From contig JAHLEZ010000010.1 in assembly GCA_020726505.1 (NCBI GenBank), positions 1,116,001-1,180,000 on the forward strand: 64,000 nucleotides of DNA, in the 5' to 3' direction. Under the pieces are notes generated by a model. It was not told the DNA's origin and made no database searches. It saw only the letters and a list, made by a program, of their open reading frames with translations. The stretch comes from Leptodontidium sp. MPI-SDFR-AT-0119 (lineage: Eukaryota > Ascomycota > Leotiomycetes > Helotiales > Leptodontidiaceae). This document shows, in pieces, positions 58,042 through 64,000 of the stretch. The translations under genes were made by a program, and so were the position numbers. Within the stretch, counting starts at the first letter, position 1, and each line of letters begins with the position of its first letter.

Positions 58042-58905
58042 ATGTCTGCTTATACCACCAACCTCATCGAGGCCGACGGTCTGAAAATCTTCTACCGAGA
58101 AGCTGGCCCCAAGGATGCACCTGTTATTCTCCTTCTCCATGGCTTCCCAAGTTCATCTCACCAGTTCAGAAACCTCATCCCTTTACTCAGTCACAAATAC
58201 CATGTCGTAGCACCCGATCTTCCAGGGTACGGCTTCACAGAGGTCCCAGCAGAGCGTAATTACGTCTACTCCTTCGAAAACATCGCAACCAGCATCGGTG
58301 CGCTCCTTGATGTCCTCGAGATCAAGAAATTCTCTCCCTACGTCTTCGACTACGGAGGACCTACCGGGTTCCGTCTGGCTCTCCAACGACCAGAGGCCAT
58401 CCAAGTAATCTTCACACAGAACGGCAACGCCTACGAGGAAGGCCTAGGCGAGTTCTGGGCTCCTCTCCAAGCCCTATGGAAGAAAGACACTCCCGAACAA
58501 CGAGTCGTAATCCAAAACGCCCTCCTCGGTCTCGAAACCACAAAATGGCAATACACCAACGGAGCCCACGACCAGCAGGTCGCACCCGAAGCGCCCTACC
58601 TAGACTGGGCCCTGATGGAACGGCCCGGCAACCACCAGATCCAGATCGATCTCTTCTACGACTACCGCACCAACCTACCGCTCTACCCTCTCTTCCAGGA
58701 ATACTTCCGCAAATCCCAGGTCCCCCTCATTGCTTTCTGGGGGAAGAACGATGAGATTTTCGTGCCGGCTGGTGCGACGGCTTTTAAGAGGGATTTGCCG
58801 AATGCGGAGATCCATCTTTTGGATACGGGACATTTTGCTGTTGAGACTATGACTGCGGAGATTGGGAAGTTGATGTTGGATTTCTTGGCTAAGAATGGGA
58901 TTTGA
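58042..58905 (+). CDS. Alpha/beta hydrolase, epoxide-hydrolase/haloalkane-dehalogenase type
   Basis: A single-exon frame of 287 residues. It has the oxyanion-hole motif H33-G-F-P-S-S, a strand-nucleophile-helix turn with Asp103 (F-D-Y-G-G-P-T-G-F, aspartate instead of serine), an acid Asp237 in W-G-K-N-D, and the catalytic H264 in D-T-G-H-F-A. Aspartate as nucleophile is the signature of the epoxide hydrolase/haloalkane dehalogenase branch. This clade is common in fungi and bacteria, mostly without a known substrate. The ATG has a well-placed TATA box and no competing start. No signal peptide, so probably cytosolic. Confidence 0.88.
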   Translation: MSAYTTNLIEADGLKIFYREAGPKDAPVILLLHGFPSSSHQFRNLIPLLSHKYHVVAPDLPGYGFTEVPAERNYVYSFENIATSIGALLDVLEIKKFSPYVFDYGGPTGFRLALQRPEAIQVIFTQNGNAYEEGLGEFWAPLQALWKKDTPEQRVVIQNALLGLETTKWQYTNGAHDQQVAPEAPYLDWALMERPGNHQIQIDLFYDYRTNLPLYPLFQEYFRKSQVPLIAFWGKNDEIFVPAGATAFKRDLPNAEIHLLDTGHFAVETMTAEIGKLMLDFLAKNGI

Positions 58906-59401
58906 TGGTTGGATGATGAAGAGTTCTCATAATTGAAGTCGGTCAAAACTAAGGTGCTTTGAAAGGGGCTGCCGATTAGTAGTAATAGAAGCATTCTCAT
59001 GGTCAGGTTTTGCTCAATTCAGCTTCTACATCTTGATATCTTCCTCCGGTCTCTCTTAAAGCCTTCTCCTATTTCAGCATAACGCATTCTTCTATCTCAA
59101 GTAAAAGCAAACAATCCCTCCATGTTTCTTCTCCCCTACATTCCAAGCCGAGTGACATTCAGACACCTGCTTGATGGTATACTATACCTACCTACCTTTA
59201 GAATCCCAGTTCGCATACAAACAACTAAACCTTTCACCTACTTTTGCAAGGCTTTGAATTTTTTTGAACAGAATTGATTGAATCCAACACCGTTTCATTT
59301 GAAATACTTCATGATCTGTGTTATGTATTCTAGGAATTTAAACAAAACTCGTAGCCATACTTTTGATATTTACGATATTAAGACATTTCTCACTCACTCA
59401 C
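58906..59401. other. Convergent 3' region
   Basis: Lies between the 3' ends of the hydrolase gene and RAD4. A (CTCA)n run at 59390-59408 overlaps the RAD4 stop. Confidence 0.6.
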
Positions 59402-61926
59402 TCACTCAGGAAAGAATCCTCCGCCTCCGTAACCATCATCATCACCCTTATCGCCATCGTCAACATATACCTCCTCCTCCTCCTCATCATCATCCTCAAT
59501 CTCTACTTCATCGTCCTCCTCATCCTCATCCCTATAACCATCGACCCTCTTCTTAATCCTCAGCTTCAAAAGCAAAAGCTTCCACATCCTCACTGCCGCA
59601 TTACTCCGTCTCGCCTCCTCAGCTTGAGCCCTCTCATCTCGGAACCCTTCAATGACGGCTTCGACAGCTTCGCGGTACTCGGCTGCGATCACGGCGCCTT
59701 GCAGGATGGCTGTGCCGTGCCGGCCGCGGAAGGAGAAGCCGGTTAGGGCGTCGGAGTAGTCGATTGAGAGGAGGCGGGCTGCGCGGGAGGTTTCGTCGTC
59801 TATGAGGGGGAGGCATTAGATGTTTGTGATGTTTGAGGAAGATGAGAGTAGAGTGGCTAAAGCAAACATAGACATACCTTTTATATGAACACCTCCCATC
59901 GGCACCATAGAAGGAACGTACACATCCAGATTCCCATACGAGTTCTTCGGTACTCGCCCGTTGACTATGGGTGGTGGTTCGTACACCTCCGTCTGCTCTT
60001 CAGTATACAGGTTCACACCTGCGCGTTCCTCGAAATCATTTCCGCCATCCTCATCAATATCGTCGGGTCGCCTTTTCGCAGGCACGGTTTTCATAGGTTG
60101 TTCGCCCACCTTGACTTCCCTCCCAAGCCGATACCACGCATCAGCACTCTTAGCAATTTTAACATCCTTCCTCCTGAAGATACTCTCGAGTTTCTTTCCA
60201 CCGGGAACACTGGCGTCGCGTCCCGCAGCAACCTTTCCGCATTCACGTGTACTGACCAGAATCTCGTTGCGTTTGAGATGTCGTTCTAAGGCATAGTACG
60301 GGTGGTCTTTGAAATCTGCGATGTTCTTAGGCATGGGTTCTCTAGCTTCGTTGGCTGCTAGTTCCGTGTCTTCGATCTGGTCTGCATCGCTTGTGAATCC
60401 GTGCTTATACGGTCTCATAGCACGACGCCACCATCTCTCTCCTCCGGGCGTGGATTCGACTCTATTCTTTCGAGTCTTTGCGTTGTAGGCTTTGACGTAT
60501 CGTTTTGTGACGTCGCGAGCGCAGCGTTCGTCTTCGAACGCTATTACGTATGACATGTTATTCTCGCGGTCTGAAGCTGGGGGTTCGAAACTTCGTGGTT
60601 TGGAGATGGATTCTGTTACGAGGGGGTCGACGGGGAACCATTTCTGGTGTGCAGAGTCGAAGACTTCGACCCAGAAGATGGGGTAGTCGGATTCGTGGAT
60701 TGGCTTTGCTTTGGGCTTGGGAGGTGGACGGGGAGGGGTGCTCATCTCGGGCATGTGGTATGCGGTTGCGTTTGGATGGCCGAGACGACGACGGGGTGGT
60801 AAGTTGGAAGCTGCTAGTCCGCTTGGACTGCCGAATTGAAAGTTCATGCCTGGGATTTCTGAGGACTGTCCAGTGTCGTTGGTATCTGGTGTGGTCTTCC
60901 GCGGTGTTGGGGGTTTATACTTTGGCATTGCTGGACCACCAGCGTTGAAAGATAATGGTTGTAAAGAGCAAACTAGGCGGGTATCCACATCAGCGCTTCG
61001 GAGAAGGGCACAGAATAGTTGTGCACCGAGATCTCTTGATCCCTTCAGAGTCTTTGCTGCTGCGCGGAAATCTGACTTGTCGAAAGCTTCACCATCGTCG
61101 ATTTTGAACTGCCATGGAGTTAGCGACTTGTGTACTTAAAATGATAGGGATATCCTACATTCTGAAGGTCTTTCTCATCATCTGCCCATAATGCCCTTCG
61201 AAGCCCCCTCGCTGTGATGCTGAATTTCGTCCTCCACATAATAGCAACCTGATCCAAACCCCTCTTCAACGAATCCGCCTGCCCAAACTGAGACAGAGTC
61301 GATTTCGGTCTCAAGAAAGTCAACATCTTCTTATCCAGAAGCGGCCGGAGCGATTTTTGGACTTCAGAGTCGTTGCACCAGTCATTCCTCATGTCCAGAT
61401 GAGACAACAGACACAAGACATGCATTTTGTGTTTCTCTAACCTTTCGACTTTCTCGGCTTTGCTTACAAGTCTTCTCCTTACTGTTGGGGCTTTGATTTG
61501 CGGAACTGGTTTCTTAACGAGAGTCAAGTCGAGGTCTCCGCTTGGCTCATCTGCTTCAGGCTCACCATCGAGATTGAGACCCTGCCATTCTCCATCGCTA
61601 TCCTCAGATTCTTCATCTGAATCTCTGTAGGCGGTTTGTTGACGTTTTGCCGGGACATCCTGTTCACCTTCGAAGTCCTCTTGTAGACTGGTGTCCAGTA
61701 CGTCCTCGAACTCCAGGTCTTCGTCTTCTTCAACGGGGCTGGCTGCTGGACTGATGTGTGCAACTTGACTATCTCGTCTGCCAGTCCTTCGTCTCTTCAG
61801 TGGTCGCTCCGGAATCTCTGATTGTGTTGGCAGTGCCTCGGATAGCATGTCCTGGTAGACATCAGGCACTGCGCTTTTTGTGGCTTTCCCCTTCCCTTTG
61901 CCACGTGCTCCTTTCTTGCCTGCCAT
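59402..61926 (-). CDS. RAD4: DNA damage recognition protein RAD4/XPC
   Basis: Three exons, 61926-61159, 61108-59878 and 59799-59402, with introns of 50 and 78 bases, give 798 residues. The N-terminus is basic (M-A-G-K-K-G-A-R-G-K-G), then acidic and disordered to about residue 190. A transglutaminase-like domain follows (about 190-490; its late part has F-W-V-E-V-F-D and W-F-P-V-D-P-L-V). The beta-hairpin domains come next: BHD1 from about residue 513 (E-P-M-P-K-N-I-A-D-F-K-D-H-P-Y-Y-A-L-E-R-H-L), then BHD2, then BHD3 ending in F-S-F-R-G-R-H-G-T-A. In yeast Rad4 binds Rad23 through the transglutaminase-like domain and flips out damaged bases with BHD2/BHD3 to start nucleotide excision repair. 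The tail is an unusually long acidic stretch ending G-G-G-G-F-F-P-E. An upstream non-ATG extension exists, but the ATG at 61926 fits the family. Confidence 0.93.
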
Positions 61927-62299
61927 TGTGGATGTGTTTGTCTGAGTTGTGAGCAGCAGCGATATTGACGTATCTATTAAAGATGCAGTTGTGGAACTTG
62001 TTGTTTTCTCACAGGCTCTGTTGTCTTGTGAGTGGCAAAGCTCATTGCTGCCTTGGACAGTACCCAGGTCCGGCAATCTCAGAGACCAAACATTTATCCT
62101 TAGAAGGAAGATTCACATCATAATAGCCAGAGTACACATGCATAAGCCAAAGAACGCGTCGGTAGCTCAAGCATCACGATGGAAACAAAGCTGGACAGGA
62201 AAATAATAGGTTGAAGCTTCGAACTCGAAATGTCATGAAGGATGTGACACCTCTTATCATAAGCGAAACGCGCTATCACCTTACATCTTCCCCGCATTT
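61927..62299. other. RAD4 5' flank up to the Crypton element
   Basis: RAD4 promoter and leader. Base composition shifts to very GC-rich at about 62.3 kb, which I take as the approximate left boundary of the transposon. A CTTATCATAAG palindrome lies at 62253-62263, at this boundary. Confidence 0.5.
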
Positions 62300-62470
62300 A
62301 GATGAATGCTGGCTTATCGGGGGCCCGCGCAGTTGCGCCGCAACCCGCGACACCGCGCGCCCCCCTCGCTTGGGTCCCGTGACCTGCTTACCGGCCGCGG
62401 GCGGCGCGCCGTGAAATCGCGTGCGCGCCTTATGATAAGCGGCGCGGGGACTGCGCGTGCTACTTATCAC
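62253..62470. repeat. GATAAG-containing palindromes upstream of the recombinase gene
   Basis: CTTATCATAAG (62253-62263) and its exact reverse complement CTTATGATAAG (62429-62439) flank the left part of the element. CTTATC also occurs at 62313-62318 and 62463-62468. The second copy sits in a longer, GC-rich imperfect palindrome of about 25 bases. They could be recombinase binding sites or fungal GATA-factor sites. Confidence 0.5.
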
Positions 62471-64000
62471 CTCTCCCCCTCGCGTCCCCGTGTGTCAACA
62501 AACTGCCAAACCACCGCAACCCCGAGACAGAGACGGACGACAGCCATGGACGATTCGTACGCCGCCGCGACGACGCGCGCGCAGGAGGCCCGCCGCGCTG
62601 GCCTGAAGGCGAAGAAGGACGAGCAGCCGGACAATACGGCACGCAGCTACCGGTCGAAGCAGCAGGAGTGGAAGGCACGTCCCCCTCCCTCCCCCTCGTG
62701 TGTATATATGTAGCTAGCTAGCTAACAGAGCCGCTCTTTAGAACTGGTGCAGCAAGCCGCGGCTCGCGCAGGACGGCTCGTTCTATACTTGGCCAGACGG
62801 CGAGCTCGTGACCCCAGACAAACTAGCCGCCTGGCTAAAGGAGGACGTCCTCCTCCGGCGCGTCAAGCCAGCCGGCAAGCCGTCGACGAAGAAGCAGCAG
62901 CAGAAGAGGAAGGGGGCGGGTGACTATGACCAAGAGGCGGCAGCGCTGCTCGAGGCCAAGAGCCTCGCCCAGACCCTCGAGGTCCCGCTCGCGGAGATCG
63001 CAGAGCTGTTGGCGGAGGACCGCGAGGGCTACGTGCTCCCGGAGGCCTTCGCTCGAGAGCCGGGTACGACTGGCGACAGCAGTAGTAGAGGCGGCAGCAG
63101 TAGTAGCGGCGAGGGCTCGTTACTTACGAAAGGGACAGTTGACGCTTATATTGCTGCTGTAATCGAGCTCTGGCGATTACAGGTCGCTCACGGTAGCCAC
63201 AATACCGAGAACCCTCGCGGTGCGGCTGTCCGGGGCTTCCTCGAGCAGCGGGCGCGCCAGCGTGGCAAGCTTGATCGGGAGACCTTTAAGGACCGAGGCA
63301 ATGACGGGATCCAGGCTGGCTACTCGCCCGAAGAGTGGCTGCGGATTCAAGACGTCTTGCTCTCTGGAGCCGCGCTTATGCCGCAGAACTTGCGAACGAG
63401 GCTCGACTTGCTCCTCGGGCACTACTACCTCTTGCGTGGCGAAAACCGGCGGAAGATGGAGCTAGCAGACCTCTCTCTGCTCGATTACCCGCTAACAGAG
63501 GGCCCGACGCCGTGTAGCTGCCTCGTCACTCTCTTGCGAGACGGCAAGCTAAATAAGACAGCGAAGAAGGAGTTCATGGGCTCCCTTCGACATAAGGACC
63601 CGTTATTCTGTACACAGGGCGCCCTCGCACAGCTCCTTTTCTGGCGCTGGCATATCGCTGGCGAGGCGCCGCCGTCTTTCCGCCAGCGGAGCGACTGGTA
63701 CCGAATCAAAGTGCTCGTTGGCCAGGACCGTGAGCAAGAGCTCTCGTACCCGACGCAGCTTCAAGAGACGTGGCGTGTCTTTGGCGCAGCCGGGGTCGTC
63801 TCGACGAAGAAGACGCACCTGCCGCGGCGTGTAGGCGCGCAGAGCGCAGAAACGCACGGCAGCTCGCTCGCGCAGATCTCGCAAGCTGGCCGCTGGAACC
63901 AGAGCGTCCTTTGCCAGGCTTACCTTACACACTTACCGCGGCAGTTTATGCGTATCGTCGCCGGCTTTTCAACGTCTACTGGCGACTACTTCCTCGCGCG
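62300..64000 (+). mobile_element. Crypton-type tyrosine-recombinase transposon, right end outside window
   Basis: A GC-rich segment unlike its surroundings carries a single gene for a CBF3/Ndc10-like tyrosine recombinase. Cryptons are fungal transposons with exactly this content, no terminal inverted repeats and no reverse transcriptase. The left end is estimated from the composition change near 62300; the right end is beyond 64000. CpG-rich words (CGCG, GCGC) are abundant, so there is no sign of repeat-induced point mutation. The leader holds GATAAG-containing inverted words. Confidence 0.75.
62546..64000 (+). CDS. Crypton tyrosine recombinase (Ndc10-like), 3' end outside window
   Basis: Two exons, 62546-62674 and from 62742 onward, are joined over a 67-base intron that begins GC (AAG then GCACGT), has a GCTAAC branch and ends TTTAG. 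Only this join gives the continuous E-W-K-N-W-C-S-K-P reading. The frame then stays open to the window edge, at least 462 residues. The catalytic layout of tyrosine recombinases is visible: R275 in L-L-R-G-E-N-R-R, likely K312, H402-x2-R405 in T-H-L-P-R-R, G-R-W-N, and the nucleophile Y437 in Q-A-Y-L-T-H-L-P, followed by F-M-R-I-V-A-G-F. This is the Ndc10/CBF3 domain-2 family used by fungal Cryptons to excise and integrate as circles. Every visible catalytic residue is present, so the enzyme may be active. Codon third positions are much more GC-rich than in neighbouring host genes. Confidence 0.85.

Overview
The window looks like chromosomal DNA of a filamentous ascomycete (Pezizomycotina). 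The supporting signs are short GT-AG introns of mostly 45 to 95 bases with CTAAC/CTGAC branch sites, a Zn2Cys6 regulator, a DUF3295-type protein, a Crypton-type recombinase, and recognisable RAD4, NSE2 and LSB5 orthologues. A helotialean (Leotiomycetes) origin is my impression only. Most genes were rebuilt by joining exons by eye; every splice model given keeps the reading frame and a sensible domain, but none has been checked against RNA.

Layout. Positions 1-696 hold the 5' part of a cysteine-rich gene on the minus strand. About 8 kb without a convincing gene follows, then a DUF1752/DUF3295 nutrient-signalling-type gene (8703-10529, minus), then 17 kb (10530-27716) of simple-sequence-rich DNA with no gene I can support. 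Next is a CCCH plus CHY zinc-finger gene (27717-30346, minus). Positions 32421-39163 hold four plus-strand genes sharing the pattern C-G-[C/H]-x(6-10)-H-x3-C followed by C-x2-C. The gene at position 1 has the same pattern. One of the four also carries a RING-like C-terminus and one appears to be decaying.

From 40 kb onward the DNA is gene-dense: an LSB5-like endocytic adaptor, a large nuclear-looking orphan protein, a single-pass membrane protein, a 117-residue conserved protein, a Zn2Cys6 regulator whose zinc cluster is split by micro-exons, the SUMO ligase NSE2, an apparently broken eEF1A-methyltransferase-like gene, a membrane-anchored methyltransferase-like protein, a cytochrome P450, an alpha/beta hydrolase, and the repair factor RAD4/XPC. 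The right edge (about 62.3 kb to the end) is a GC-rich Crypton-type transposon running out of the window, with its tyrosine recombinase gene intact as far as visible and GATAAG-containing palindromes in its leader.

How the genes relate. RAD4 and NSE2 are both DNA-repair factors but are not adjacent. The P450, hydrolase, methyltransferase-like genes and Zn2Cys6 regulator lie within 11 kb and could be metabolically linked, but housekeeping genes are interspersed, so this is weak. The most unusual content is the C-G-[C/H]...H-x3-C protein family and the Crypton element beside RAD4.
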